Shown here in pieces: positions 45,926 through 61,100 of a DNA stretch of 64,000 nucleotides (position 1 is its first letter; every line of letters starts with the position of its first letter). Below the pieces are notes generated by a model that saw nothing but the letters and a program-made list of their open reading frames with translations, ran no database searches and was not told where the DNA came from. The DNA is taken from the NCBI GenBank assembly GCA_029962745.1, contig CM057159.1, positions 27,897,510 through 27,961,509 on the forward strand. Direction: 5' to 3'. The position numbers were made by a program, and so were the translations under genes. Origin of the DNA: Echinometra lucunter. Taxonomy: Eukaryota; Echinodermata; Echinoidea; Camarodonta; Echinometridae.

Positions 45926-48900
45926 GTAAGAAATAGAATAAGATTTAGGCTAACTTGATCATGTTGATAGCAGTTAGAACTTAGAAGAACCTCTGGCATG
46001 TCTGGGAGTCTGGCTCAGGCATGCTCAGTCATAGATCGAAGTGTTCTGTCTCTAACAGTCGTCGTTGGCCTCTTATAATGGTAGGGTCGGCACTCCTCCT
46101 AGTCCTAGCCCTGACATGCCTGAGGGGCGTTCAGTGGTGTGTTATTCTGTTATTTCACTGAAGCCCTGACCCGAGTGCATTTGCCCAGGGCTGTATAGAC
46201 CAGCGTGTCATCAAAAGAAATATGTCCCCAAATCACAATTTCTCCTGCTGGTTAGCCATGAAAATTACCTTCCAAGTTCGCCATTGGGCCGATAGATCTA
46301 ACTGCAAACTTAGATTATAAATTCTTAGTCTAGAAATAAAGAAACAGATTTTTAATTGCTTCAAGACCCTACCTTCCTGTCGATTCCGTCGCGTGGCTAA
46401 TTTTCATTTCAATAGCGCGACCTCCGACATCGTCAGTTTATTTACGTCCGTTAGCCTAGGCCACAGGCGCAGGCAAAAGGGCTTTTACTAAACACTCCGG
46501 TTGCGGCGCGGCGCGCTGGAAAACACTCGGGTCGCGGCTCGCTTAGCACAGAAATAGAAGACGCTGAGCCAATTTTTTTTATGGTGTCTTCAAGTCGGCC
46601 CACACGATGGGAAAATTTTATTGAAGCACAGATTTGAAATTATCGACAATTTTGAAACATTGCTAATCATGCCTACATGTTTATGTACATCTTAGATATT
46701 TTCTCTCCCTTCATTTCCGCCTTCATTTCTCTTCAGTGTGATTCTATATTCTTCTGCAATTCATCTCTTCCCAATCAATCCTCATTTTTCTGGTGCATTT
46801 CACCACAATTTCCATAAGACCAATGATATTCTCTGTTTCTGTATTTCTTTTCCTTTTTTACCCTTATATATGTGTTCTTTGTTTCCCACAATTCATGTTC
46901 TTTTTTTTTTTCTATTTCCATCCATCCTTGTAATTTCTATCCTATTCAGTTTTATTAATTTTATTTTCATATGTCAGTCTTTAACAACAAAATTCTACAT
47001 TTTATTCTATCCCTTTATTTACCATGTTTTTCTGTCATGTGATTTAGAAAAAAATCTTTATCACTGTTAAACCTGGCCAATAAATTCTTTCAATTTTACA
47101 CATTTTACTCCTATCATTCCATACTATTCCTTTCTTTCATTGTTTTGTATTCCTCTCTTATTAATTTCCCACAGTTCATCTTTGCACTCGTTCCATTCTT
47201 CCTCGTTTCCATTCTGCCATACTCCTTTCCTTGCAGTCTTACACTTTCTTTAAAGTTCAGTTTATCTACCTAGTATTCTTTCTTTCGTATTGTCAATCCT
47301 AATTCTTGTCTTCTTATTTTTCCATCAGTTAATGAAGAGCAACTTTCAACTTGTCTTTTTTATAGTAGATTTCCCCTCGAACCCGCCTTGAAGACAATGA
47401 AAAAGGGTTGTAAAGAAATCGATAATAAATTTTCAATGAAATTTTCCCATCGTGTAGGCCGATTTGAAGACACCATAAAAAAAAAATTGGCTCAGCGAGC
47501 CGCGACCCGAGTGTTTTCCAGCGCGCCGCGACGCGACCCGAGTGTTTAGTAAAAGCCGGCGAAAGAATGGTGTGCATGCGGCGTTGCACTCTCGCACGTA
47601 GAGTATGTGCGGCCCATATATTTGAAATATTTTTCTAAAAATTAAAAAGTGTATGTTACTATTTACTTGTGAAAATGTTAGTATTATTTGTGAACAGCCC
47701 CTAAAAGCTATATTTAACTGGCATCTTGGTCTGTTGTATAACCTGTTGGAGGCAGTGCATGAGATATCTCAGGCTGTGGTCTATGGGAAACCAGTTGATA
47801 TAGCAAAATGAACTCTCAGTGGGTTGTATGTTTGTATGTATGCATGTACACATATGGGTGTGCGTATTGGGTGTATGTGAATGTGTGTATAAATAGTGGT
47901 ATCATATATGCAGATGGGAAGGGGGAAAAAAATTATTTTGAAAATATTTTTTAAAATGCCCTACCTACCCTATTTTTCAGTGACCCGTTACTCCAATACA
48001 ACAATTTGGGGGGGGGGGCCTAACTGTTAGATCTAGTTATAGTTTCTATGACATTTTTTTCTGTGAAATTAGTGTAAATTCTGTAAAATTGTCATGTTAT
48101 AAAACAAAATCAAAATGTTCCCATTTTTGTGATGTGATCTACATATTACATTTGTGTGGGGGTCGAAGCTTTGCCTTTGACTGAAGCTTTCCCCATTGTA
48201 TCCCTCTGGTTGATTTCGATGTAAATTAGTGATGATATAAACATGTACCCGTAGGAAGAAAATGAGTTGCCACAGTATATACTTATTAATGTTTGAAACA
48301 GTTTTAGGTTAGGGTCACTCATCTGCAAAGTTGTCATTGTATGAAACAATGAATGTTTGAATATTCACACATGTAGCAGGGGCAACAGAACGTCTTCCAG
48401 TGCGGAGGGATGGGGACATTGACAGAAATTTACATGGAGGCTTGGAAAGAAAGGAAAACAAATCTGGGGGGGGGGGGGGAATCGTATTCATTCAGTCTCG
48501 TACCTTTTTCATTTTTGGTCTCATGGGGCTTTGATCAAGTGAGCAGACTCTGTTTTAATTATCATTATCAATGACTTCTAGGTGGCATTTTGAAGACATT
48601 TTTAAACTTTCTCAAGTCATGATTAATTAATACTTGTGGAAAGTGAGCTGAGTTCATGTTACCAGTATGTTAAAAGAAATACATGTACATGTATGTGCAA
48701 GCACCAATGATGTATTAATTAAGTTTTTCCTTAGATAAAAGACAACATCTTTTTCAGGAATACCTCCCTTGATTCTCCCATCCAGAACTTGAGAAGTCAA
48801 AATTTGTAACAGGTCATGACCTACATGTAGGGCAGTATTCTGATAATTGTTTTATCTTTAATATTGTTGTATCTTCAGTGTTAAGATAAAATAGGGCTGT

Positions 48901-51900
48901 TACTGAACCGCCGAACCGAACGGAAGTTCGCCGAATATGGCACTTCCGAACAGGAGTGAACCGAATCGAACTCAAAGGCCTGGTTCGGGAGTTTGGCAGT
49001 TTTTAACATAGGATCATTAATTTGGCCCTCAGAGAGGACCTTGTCCTGAATTCATTATGCTTAACTGGAGATACACCCTGACTCTATTCAAAAATTAACA
49101 CATACATTAATTGGTGTAACTCTGTAAGTCTAGATTTCATGAAATTCATATTTTAAAAGTTTTTCTTAAATAAAAAAAAATAGAAAACCACTATAATACA
49201 GCTTATGTCTCATCTCTCCTTTCATTTTGATAAATTTCATATTTGCCACCATGAATTTTAGTTGTTTAAGAAAAAAGTCATGTTAGAAGCTTGAAAATGT
49301 GCCCAAAGATACTTAAGATTGTAATCGATTGTAATAAGATTGTAATCGATTAACAATCGTAATCGATCATAATACTAAATTTAAAAAACACTGCTTTAAA
49401 TTGATAATTTCTTTTCATATTTTCATTCCTCTCCTTTATTTTAATTTCTTAAATTTTTCTGTGTTTACTATTAATCAGTATAATATGAAAATAATCTTTC
49501 TCTTTTGTTCAGAAAAGAAAATAAATAACAAAGAATCATGAAATGAATTCATTAACTATTTTTTGTCATACAAAATGTATTTATAAGAAACAATGATTGC
49601 CATTTGCTGTTAAACGGAAAGGGTTCTGGCGGTCATCCAATATCGATGCAGGCCCTTTTTTTTTTTTACTAGCCTTTGCCGAACCGAACCGAACCCGAAC
49701 ATGGTGCTCAATTTAAAGCATGAAGATAAAATCAGTATTCTGAAAATTGTCTTTACTTTTGTTGTATCTTTGTTCAGTCTGGAGATGATTTCAATTTGCA
49801 TTTTCATGCTAAGATAATATCTTCAGATAATACATGTAGGTATTCTAAAGATTGTTGAACATGTACATGTAGGCCTATATTTTGTTATCTTATCTTCTAT
49901 GGTGATTAAAACAAAAAACTTACAATGTTCAGAAAATACTTATTGTACAATATCATCTTTGTAAGATATAAAAGACAAAAGTTACAACAAAAGATACGAC
50001 AACTTTCAGAATACCACTCCTAGTCTGTAATATAGAACACTAGTTTTCATCAGACAATCCATGAATATTCAGTGTGAATATCAGTGATAACTAATTAGGT
50101 AATTACATGTAGGTATGCTTTCATGCATGTATACTATAGCAGTTGAGTTTTAAGGCCTGGGGAGCCCTTTGTCATCAGCTCTAAAGATTTAACTTAAGAA
50201 TTTCCTCAGAATATATATTTTTTGGTTGTGAATTTTCTCGAAGACTGATGACATCCTGATCCTAAAACCAGGTAAATGATATACCAAAACCCCTGATCAA
50301 TTTGAAGAAAATTTCTTATTTTTGCAGGAAAAGATGGCAATACCATAGAGTGTCATTTGACATTAAAACAAAAATGAAGAAAAAAAATTATCTTTATAGT
50401 TATACTTATACATACATGTACTTTTGGATTGTGTACATGAAAGAAAAAATTTCAATGTTTAAAACAAATCAAATCAATTTCCTTACTTGATAGCATTTAT
50501 TGGTTTGGTAAAGACTTGCAACTGGTCGTTGCATGTTTATGTCTATTACATAGAATTGGCGAGTTACAGGTGTTTTCACAACATGATAGTTTCCTGTCTC
50601 TTGAAACCGTCATAAGTCCAAATCTGTGGACATTCCACTGAAGCATCGTGTTAATTCTACAGCTTGTGCCCCTTTATGGGTTGTCCAAGACCTTAGACGT
50701 GTGACAGTTTTGAGAAATATGCCCATGGTCTCATAACCATTCTGTAGTAATTATGCACGTTTTTACAGTCTGCAGATCCCTTGTGTCTGTGTCTTCAGCA
50801 TGCAGCATGTAAATTAAATCATACAGTGTACTTTCAGGTTGTTGATATTGGGCTTTCTTCTTTACAAGTATACCAGTACAGTCCACTGCTTGTGAATAAC
50901 AATTCCTTTTCTGTATGCATTGTATGATAACGTACAATGTACATTGCCATATTCAAAGCTGCCTTGAACCAGATTAGGTTCATGGACCTCACCTGGGCCC
51001 CATTTCATAAAACTTGTTTTCAATGATAAGTTGCAATAACAGTTATAAGCTACTGAAATCCTTGCATCTGATTGGCTTAGAACAAATTTGTCATGGAAAT
51101 GTGGCAGTTGTTATTGATAACAAGTTTTATGAAACGGGGCCCAGGCTGTGATTACTTGTTTACTTTGCACACATGTATATTGCCTTTCTGTTTTTTCTTT
51201 GAAATAAAGAAATGATTACAAGAATCATAGTTATAGTGCTTTACTTTTTTTCCATGTATGTACACGTACATGTATACTAAATCCTGTCCTGAAATTAGTA
51301 TTACGATGGGAATGGTGATAATAGCCTGCTGTTTTCCCTAATATGCGTGTTAACAATACCTGAAGATGAATTTTGGTTATTTTGCCTGTAATTGTAAACA
51401 TTACAATACACGGTACTTGTAGTAGGGTAACATGTATGTGTCCTCTTTAGATAACTTTCATGTAAAGCATGCTCTTTTATTCTTAAACAAATAGAGAATT
51501 AAGTGTTACCATGTGCTAAATGAATCCAGAGTTTTTATCATTAATACACAACATGTGTATCTTTCTTTTACTGGTATGTTTTTGCAGTGTAACAGTTTAG
51601 TGAGTGCAAATGCACACAGAATTTTTTTATAGTTTAGCCAAGATGAGAAACATCTACATGTTATTATTATTATTATTATTTTATTTGGCAAATCGAGTCG
51701 CATAATACAACAACATTACAAACAGCAAATGAGACAAAATCAGTAACAAACATATATTTGAATATTACAATAGCAGGTGCATCTGATCAGGCTGCCCGGG
51801 TATTGAAAAAATTAACTCAATGTAGTCCACGGACCTTCCTCCCCATACCTGATTAGACGCACCTGATATTGATGAGTTTAAAAAAAGAAAAGAAAAGAAG

Positions 51901-52093
51901 GATGAGAAGGAGAAAGAAAACATTGATGAACATTGCATTAAAAGTTATAGAGTTGCAATTTCATGACATAAAAAATCCATAATTGTTATTGATCATTACC
52001 ACCATCATCACATTAGAAAAAAAAAGTAGCAACATTATTACCATTATTATTATTATCATCATTATCATTATTATTAACATTATCATATTATCA

Positions 52094-52124
<31 letters not shown>

Positions 52125-55100
52125 TACCATCAATATTATCATAATTATTATCATTAACATCAATATTAAATTCAGTACATATTTACAAAAGAATCATTTT
52201 CATTGAGAAGTCAATTTCAACAACAACCAGTTCAAATCTATCGCACGGTCATAATGTAAAGCAAAATCTCGGATAGAATACATTTAGGCCCTACCTCATG
52301 TATAAAAATATAAAAATTCAGATCATACTAGTAATACAAATACGCCTACATTACCTGTACATGCCATGCCACTGAAACAAGTGTCACTCTCTTGCATGTA
52401 GCTCAATGCTGAGAAGGTACATGTCCATGTTCTGGTATGCATGGCGTAAAGAATAACATACACCTTGCATTGACCTTTAGCATTGCCTAGATGTAACTAC
52501 ATGTACACTGAATGTAAAGTGAATTTCAAACCATGCATACAGTGTGCATGTAGTGAAGAGGGAGAAACTTGTACACTGTGCACTGAGAAAAGAAGTAGAC
52601 CATATTGCAAGGCATCTATAATACACTGTAAATGTAGGCAAGTAGTTAAAGGGGAATGCAACCCAAGCATCAGTGTGCTCTTTATAGTGAATGGAGATGA
52701 CCAAGAAGAGTAAACAGTGAAAATTTGAGCAAAATCAGACAATCTGTTCAAGAGTTATAAATTTTGAAAGTTTCAGTAAATCCCTATCATGGGGATCCTT
52801 GAGTTGGCAACTTTGCCAGCAGCTGTGATGTAATTGTGGACAACTCTCAATTCATTTTGTACATAATTTTAAAAAAAATTGATTTATATGAAATTTCAAG
52901 TCAGGAATCAACATAATTCTTCCCAAAATGCTTGCAGGATTGATACAGCCATGTCATACTTGAACAATGAATAAAAAGAATTTTAATTTTTCTTGAAAAT
53001 AAAGAAAATGTTGAATTCTGTGTACAAAATGAATGGAGAGTTGTCCACGATGACACTTTCACTGTTTACTCTTCTTGTTCTTCTTCATTCACTGGAAGCA
53101 TACAGATGTCTGGGTTGCATTCTCCTTTAAGTGTGTAATCCCTTACCAAGTACCTGTGGTATTATAAATAGATGTTAATTAAAACACTTACATTTACAGT
53201 ACTGCATGGACTTGACTTCATGAATATCCCCTGTATATGTAGTAAAGCCTGTAAGGCCTATTTAGAAACCAGTACCCCAAGTTTAGACCACCCAAGGCAG
53301 GCAGGAAAGATGATTATAACAGGTTGATTCTTTTTGTTTACAGGTTCCTTAAAGTTTAGAGTTCAGTACATTAAAAAAATTGAAAGGCAGAAAATGTGCT
53401 TCATAGAAAGGGAGAAATGTAGTCTTCATAGACAGATGATCCTTGTATCAAGGAAATTTTTTCATTAGGTTAGACTGTAATAATATGTAGTGTTCCTGTG
53501 CTCTTTATGACACAACATAATCACAGGCAACACTGAGATGTAGATGAGAGTCAGGCATTTATATACATCAAGCTTTAACATGCCATCTTTTCATATTTTT
53601 TTTCCTCTGTCCCTCCAGGTTTCTATGGTAGGCCATGGACACCAGAACAGAGGAGAAATTTATTCTCTGTGATGCAAGGTCTTGGACTGAATGCCTACAT
53701 GTATGCACCTAAAGATGACTGTAAACACAGAGCTTTCTGGAGAGATCTCTACTCTGTAGAAGAAGCAGGTAGCTTTCCTTTAATCTTGATTTCACTTCAT
53801 ATGAGAGATCCTGCTTTGTAAGCATATCATTAAGCTAAGCCACGTCTAGACATAACATGGTATACCATCAAAAAGAAAAGAAAAAAAGATAGAAATTTAA
53901 GGGGGTAAAAAAATATGAATGTCATGCAAGGATTGTATTAAAAAGAAGCCTTTTGACATAGGGCTGTTTGCATATTCTGTACTACTTGTGCTACATTGTG
54001 TGTGTGTGCTGAAATGTTAGAACTGTTATTTAATGATGAAAAGAAATCATGAGAGATGGCATACAACAGGAAGTATGTCTCATTTATGTATTACTTTTAG
54101 ATAATGTTCACATTTATGTCTGGCAAGTGTATTGTAATTTGCTGATGAAGCGGACATGAATTGAAAAGGGTTTCTGTTTCATAATGTGGCAATGTGGTAT
54201 CACTCTCTTTCTTCCTTTGAAGGTATATTGCAAACTGAAATACTCTTGGATGTGTATGAGCAATATTTTGTACAACAGTGTTAGATTTGCATGCATGTAC
54301 ATGTGCGTGTACACTGTACACTGTGTGCAAACTTTTCAAAGTACATACAGTGTGGGTACTCAATGTGGGTATATACACGTACGTTACTATTATTACATCT
54401 ACCGCAGTATGAGCAGACATTATCCTTATGTTAATAATGGCAGATGTTTCTGTCATTGAACATTTTGCTTGAAATAGTGATTGATCTTAATCCCAATCAG
54501 GTCCAATGTCTGAAGTCTGAATGTATTTGTTTGATTGCTTGTTTTTTTTTTTTTCATATCTGTTCAATTGCAAGCTTACACAACTGTATCTATTAACCTG
54601 AAATAAGCAGACCTATTGTTTTCAAGTGCACAACTGCATTACCACTACATATAAGATTAAATGTATCGACATGTGCTTGCAATGCCATAATTGTAGGCAT
54701 GGAATGAAGCAGGAATCATAAATTCATATGTCAATATTTGCTAACCCCTCCCCCCTCTTTCTCTCCCTCTCCCCCTTCCCTGGATCCTCTCTCTACTCTC
54801 TTATTATTATTTTTAATAACTTACATGTTGTATACCCATTTTCTCCCTTCATTTTCCCCTTTATTATTATTTTACATCTTCTTATATCCTGTTTATTTCT
54901 AATGCCTCTCTATTGAGTTTAAAAAAAAAAAAAAATTCTCTTTTTTAACCTTGACCCATTATTTCTCTTAATTCTCCCTTTCCTTATAGAGCATCTGACA
55001 AGTTTAATCTCAGCAGCCAAGGATCATGACATCTTGTTTGTGTACGCCCTTTCCCCTGGCCTCGATATCACCTTCTCTAATGCCAAAGAAGTCACATGTC

Positions 55101-58100
55101 TCAATAGGAAGCTAGAACAGGTAATAAGGAGCACATACATGTAAAGGCTTATTCAGATATCCAGTGACAAACCTCCTGAAAAACCCTTGGGTTTTTGAGA
55201 TTTTTACTACACCTCTGATATTGAGATACGCATTTCAACGCATGTATTTCACACTCAAAAAGAGGCTTTTGCCTAAAGTTACGCAGATGAACTCACAATG
55301 TCATACTTTGCTCTAATTTTATATGAATTTTATTGGTCCACAAATTTTTTTGCAGTATTGTTTTTACCAACTCGTATTACCATACATTTACTCGAAAAAC
55401 AGTGGGGGTTGCGGCTTCATATGTAAACAAGCCTTTATGTAGAAGGAGGTTTTTATAGACAGAGCATAATGAGAGTAATACATGTAGATGGGAAATTTAT
55501 GAAAAGAAATGATTTTACCCAACCACAGACTGGTGAATGATCTTCAGATTATTTTATAATGCAACATCTTTGAATCTTTGATCATTTCTAAAATCAGAAT
55601 TTGTGGATGTTCATAGTTACACTTTTATTGTAGGTTATACAGTGAGGCATTCTTAAACATTTGCTCAAATAGTTTCATTGCTGTTCAGGCTATCGAAGGA
55701 AGGATGCTAAATATACAATATTATGTCTAACGTTAAAATGGAGCAAATGTGTAACATTTCCAGGTTATTTGATTAAGGAATGGTCCGGAAATGTACACAT
55801 GGCTTGCATACCTTCAAAGAGTATGGTAATACACATGCTTGTTTTTGTTCACAAGTACATGTTTACATGCCAATGAGCATGTAAACTGAGCATCAAAAGA
55901 AACTTATCACTTCTTCAGAGTGACACACATTAACCCATTCGTGACAGGAATTATTTAAAGCCTAATTTAATCAGCTTTTATTCTTCAAATTGGCAACACC
56001 AACATTTTTATTTTATTGCTACATTTTTCTTATAAAATGTCATGTATCTGAAATGAATATAAATTGACAGAAATTATGATAAGTCAAAAAGTTGCCAATT
56101 TGCAGGGGAAAATGGTGATTTTAAACTTTCTATCACATTGCCAATTTAAGGATTTTAATGCTTATTTTCCTTTTAAAAAATTTCAGCATCAAACAACGAA
56201 TATTGACGCAACCAAAATGGACACAGTTTTTGTAGAATTTTTTGCTCTTTCTGCTCATGTATTTGGTATTATTTCTGGGCTTTGCATCAAAAGATATAAG
56301 GCCAAACCACAAAATGTGGACCTCTGTCACTAATGGGTTAAAATCCAAAGCATTTGAATGAACCATAATTGGGCAGAGATAGTTAAAATACTCCTTACCA
56401 AGCACAACTAAAAATGTTTACGTTTTGAGTCAGAAAAGAATGAAATAAGATAAAATCGCAAGAGGCAATTTTTCAAAATCACAAAATTTGCTTACCTCTC
56501 GGGCACAGAGCTCAGTATGGACAATGGGCAGTACAGCGGTAACAATAACCCGCCTTTGAAATTAAATGAATAGCTTTGGAATGTTCTGAATAGGTGGCCT
56601 TTCGCGGAGGCTCTAAGCGAGCAGTTTCTGTGATTTTTAAAAAGTGACCTTTAGCAATTTCATCAGATTTTTCTCCTTTATGGCAAAACTGATCTTTGAA
56701 ATTTTCAAATGTGCGTGATAAGGAGAATTGTAGCTTATGTTTGTCTAAATATGATTAATTTTGATGCAGTAGATTTTAGTGAGCATTGCTCTGAAAAAGT
56801 GATAAGTTTCTTTTGGAACCCAGTTTATGTTTGTGAAAATAGTATACAAATATATATACGGCCGTTAGAGTGTCTGGTTGGAAACTATGATACCCAAAGT
56901 AACGCGAATGCGACTATTTTCCTGAGGGGCGACTATTTTCCTGAGGGGCGAAAATAGTTGCATTTGCATTACTTCGGGCACCATAGTTTAACCAGACCCT
57001 TTCACGGTCGTATATATTTGGTTTATATCCGTCATCTTTAGTAAAAGAGCAGAATCTGCACTCTTAATTCAGAGATTCTACATCTAGATTCTAGTTAACA
57101 TTGTAGCGCTATTGCAGTGTTTGCATTGCACGCGCGATCTGAATTTAACAAAATGATGACATCATCATCATCACTCTTTGGCGCCTTAGACAATAGGCAC
57201 ACACATATTAATGTCGTCACAATCTAGTGCACACTTTTTGAGTGTGATGTCATACGCTGTATATAGTATCTGTGAATAGTAGTACTATTAACGGATCGTA
57301 ACATCAGATGTTACCCTCCATGGCAAATTTGCTCATTCGGTAGGAATTGTATTTTATCACAAGATGCGCATTGGACCAATCAATTTCAGAGATTCTTATA
57401 ATGACGGATATAATTGAAAATTGATTATGTATCACTGCTTGTGTATTCAGGTCAGTCAGTTTGGATGTGAAGCATTTGCTCTCCTGTTTGATGACATTGA
57501 CACAGAGATGTGTGTGGCAGACACCGAGGTCTTTCAGTCTTTCGCCCAAGCTCAGGTTTCTGTCACCAATGAAGCATTCCAATATCTGGGCCAACCAAAG
57601 TTCCTTTTCTGTCCAACTGGTAAGCTATCACAAGGATAGTCATCAGTCAGTATTGTCATGGTCTGTGTCAGTATTTTCATTGTCGTTTATGGTCATCATC
57701 ATCATCATCATCATCATTATCATCATTATCACATCAACATCATCACCATCATCATCACCATCATCATCACCACCACCACTATCTTTGTTATGAAACTGTT
57801 ACTTAAACTTCAAACTGGCAAATTACGAGTATTATATCTGCTTTTTAAAGCAACTGTAGGGTCTAGTCTATATTTAGATACTAATAGTCTTCAAGGAAAG
57901 CAAATATTTTGTCATTGTTAATACTATTGTCACATGGCATTCCAAAATGAAAAATAATGTAATGTAGAAAGCTATTCGATGATATCCAACCAAAGGAAAT
58001 AGAGTATAACACAAGCAGCAGTTCAGATGTACATGTATGCCCATTTGTTTGTTTCTTTAATACTCTCGGATACAGTATACATTCTTATTGTGAAATTTTT

Positions 58101-61100
58101 TTGTAGAGTGGCAAATGTGCAGCACCACTCAATTCCTTGGTTGAAAGTGCAAAGAGAAATCATCACCCCTATAAAACACAGTTATGCAAGCTCCATTCAG
58201 AATGTACAAGTGTAAAACCTGCAGTGGTATTCCTAATGAAATTTTTTCCTGTTGGTTAAGTTTGAAATAAATACACCGCATAAGAATACATAGAACAGTG
58301 GTCTGATATCTAGATTAGGCTTGAGTCATCACGGGTTTTCCTCAAACCGGGTTTGAGTGGGAAAAAACGGGCGGGGACCGGGTACCCGAAATTTTTTAAG
58401 TCAACGGTGATGAAAGTTTATTGACCTCATTTGACCTTTTTTTAAACAAGTAATTGAATACCCACTTGGTATGCACCACCGGCAAATCCTCTGACTGTGC
58501 TGGGGAAGCATGGGTTATGGAGAAGCAGGGAGTAGATCGACCTCAGGCTACTTAAAACTACAATCCAGGGAGGTTATAAATCCGATCACAAGCACATGTA
58601 AAGGATCCATTTTCCATGTAATATTTCCTCTTTGCCTACTTGGGATATTTCTTTTTCCAAGTGTACCACTTCACAAACTCGACTCCGAGATTAAACAAGA
58701 AAACAAAACATTCCCAAGATAATCACTTTCGTTTCTAGGCCAAAGATTGTTGATCTCAGCCGTCATGCCGAGACAAGCTACAGCTGGTTGGAGAGGGAGC
58801 TAGAGGCCAAGGGTCAAAATGCTAGTCTTTATTTCTAGTCATCGCTCACTTCCAAATAAAATTCTTATAACCTCCTTCATTAAAGTTTAAACTGTTATTA
58901 AAGTATTTTTTATTCATTTGAGTGTGGAATTCAATTCAGGAAACTGTACCACCTGTTAATATTTCTTAGTAAAATATCTACTTTAACTTGTCTCTGAAAA
59001 ATTTCCCTAAAAAAATCTAAATTTGAAAGGGTTTAGAACACAAGACCGAACGTTCCTCTTTGATTCAGAAATCCCATTTTATGTTTGCTTACTGGCGGGA
59101 AACGCTCTGCGTATACGATATACTACTTGCATACTCAATGAGGGTTAGTCTATTTTCAACATGGGGGCAGATCTTTATTTCAATGACGGTGCTTTTCTTA
59201 TAATCGATCAAAATCCGATTAAATATACAAGGCATATTTTATTCTTCATTTAAATAAAACCATGTACATGTTGCACTATATTTCATAATTCTACATTTTA
59301 TGTCTTTACTTCTGGCTTGATTCTCTGATCCCTTTGTGGAAAATGAACTACGCCGTCTGGACTTTGTACTGGATAACAACCTGTGTACATGCATATATGT
59401 ACTGTACGTGTGCTGCCTAGCTAGCTCGTGCGTACGTACGTGTGCATGAATGAGAGTGTTTGTTACGTTGGCATTGAAGAGTGATAGATAAATGTAACTT
59501 TTATGAACTTGCAAGAACCAAACGGGGGTGCAAAGGTGAGAAATTTCCTCAAAATTGGAACGTACGGTACATGACATTGATGTGACAAGTATATAAATAT
59601 TTCTAATAATGAAACAAATCTAAAATCAGCAATATACTGGGTCTTATTGATATGATGGTAAACCCGAAACCCGAGAACACAAAACCGGGTTTCAGCTCGA
59701 CGGACGGGGCCCGGTCGGGGAACCGTTTCGACTCAGGCCTAATCTAGATGTCATTGCATCTCATCAAAGGTGTATCTGGTCTGTTTTGAAAAGTACATCT
59801 GCACTGTCACGATTGAAAGACATACTTTCTGTTTTGTTTTACATTATTCAGGCTTGTGATATGCGATTTTAAAGAAAAAAGTAAAAAGCTCCTTAACCCC
59901 AGAATACTGGAGTATGCTAATCTAGATGTCTTTTTTATACTTCAGTAGTGATAATTGACATACCATTAGCAATTTTTTAGTGGTTATGTTTGCTTATATC
60001 TCATTTCTTCTCATACCCGGTACTTTTAAATAGTTAAGCAGGAAATTATATTACATTATAAACATTTATCATTTATTTCACTCCAGTCCTTTCCAACAAA
60101 TGTATGGATTGTTGCTTCTAAAATCATCAGTTTCTTTTCTTTTTTTCCCAAGATCTTTTAAATACTGTTTGTTATAAAGCACTTCACCAGAACACAGTTA
60201 TTTTGATTTGCTTTGTTTTGTTTTGTTGTTTTTCTCCCTTTATTTGCAGAGTATTGTGCTACACGAGCACAGCCATCAGTGAAGAATTCAGAGTACCTTC
60301 AGACCATTGGCAGTAAACTTCTTCCTGACATCATGGTCATGTGGACAGGTATAATGAAGGAATATTCTTTTTAAATGTATTCCTTTATGATGTGAGAAAT
60401 TAACTTATGCGATGTTACAAAAGTTATGTTTCAAAGATTATGTTACAGCACGTTTGAAAACTCTAGCCTGTTCTAGGTGAGATGGGTATTGTCTACTGCT
60501 AGTGAAACTGTGTTTTAATTACATACCTTGCTGTTTTTAATAAAATTGTGTTTCTTTCACTTTCAGTCTAGATTAGATGTACCAATCGACTGGAAAAATG
60601 ATTTTTGTATAGCTAATACATACAAAGTACCCCTATGAATGAAAATTAAACTTGAAGCATCAATTCTCAGCTGCCGCACACTTGAATTTATTACATCAGT
60701 TGATATAATAATATTCTCTGCAAGATGGAATGAGGTATGTCTGTCATTTTTTTGCAGGTGGAAAAGTTGTGTCAAAGTTCATCACCATTGAGTCCATTAA
60801 AGAACTGAGTTCTGTGATCAAGCGCAAACCTGTCATTTGGGATAACATTCATGCTAATGACTATGATCAACAGAGAATGTACCTAGGTAAGAACTATTAT
60901 CTATGTCATTATTCACTTTGATTGGATTTCTGAAAGTAGATTCTTCTGTTTATTATCAATAAATCCATCCAAGAATCAAGTTGAACAATCAAGGACAAAG
61001 CTGTCATCTCTGATTACATTCATGCTAATCACTTTAATCAAGAGAAGATGTATCTTGGTAAGAAACAATGTCAAGGCCATTATTAAATAGGATATTAAGA

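Larger units (their letters stand above)
45926..53618. other. OGA intron 1 (7.7 kb)
   Basis: Contains the inverted-repeat element 46481-47556, the MITE 50995-51142, the foldback 52646-53130 and ATT/ATC microsatellites (51661-52160). Between these, 47560-50990 is AT-rich with 'ccgaaccgaaccg' motifs near 48910 and 49680. No exon is supported. Confidence 0.6.
55121..57450. other. OGA intron 3
   Basis: Holds a dispersed repeat at about 55148-55440 (similar to 16713-17060), a piggyBac-type MITE and the second hairpin-capped element. No exon seen. Confidence 0.6.

Noticed and set aside
46738..47070. Hydrophobic 110 codon open frame that could suggest a membrane protein
   Set aside because: T-rich interior of an inverted-repeat element; hydrophobicity follows from TTT/ATT/CTT codons.
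48893..49720. ccgaaccgaac motifs at about 48910 and 49680 (and 24830) as ends of one element
   Set aside because: The motifs are short and simple in sequence, inverted pairing was not convincing, and boundaries could not be defined.
57658..57921. Poly-His open frame in OGA intron 4
   Set aside because: CAT microsatellite; not contiguous with any splice-compatible exon.
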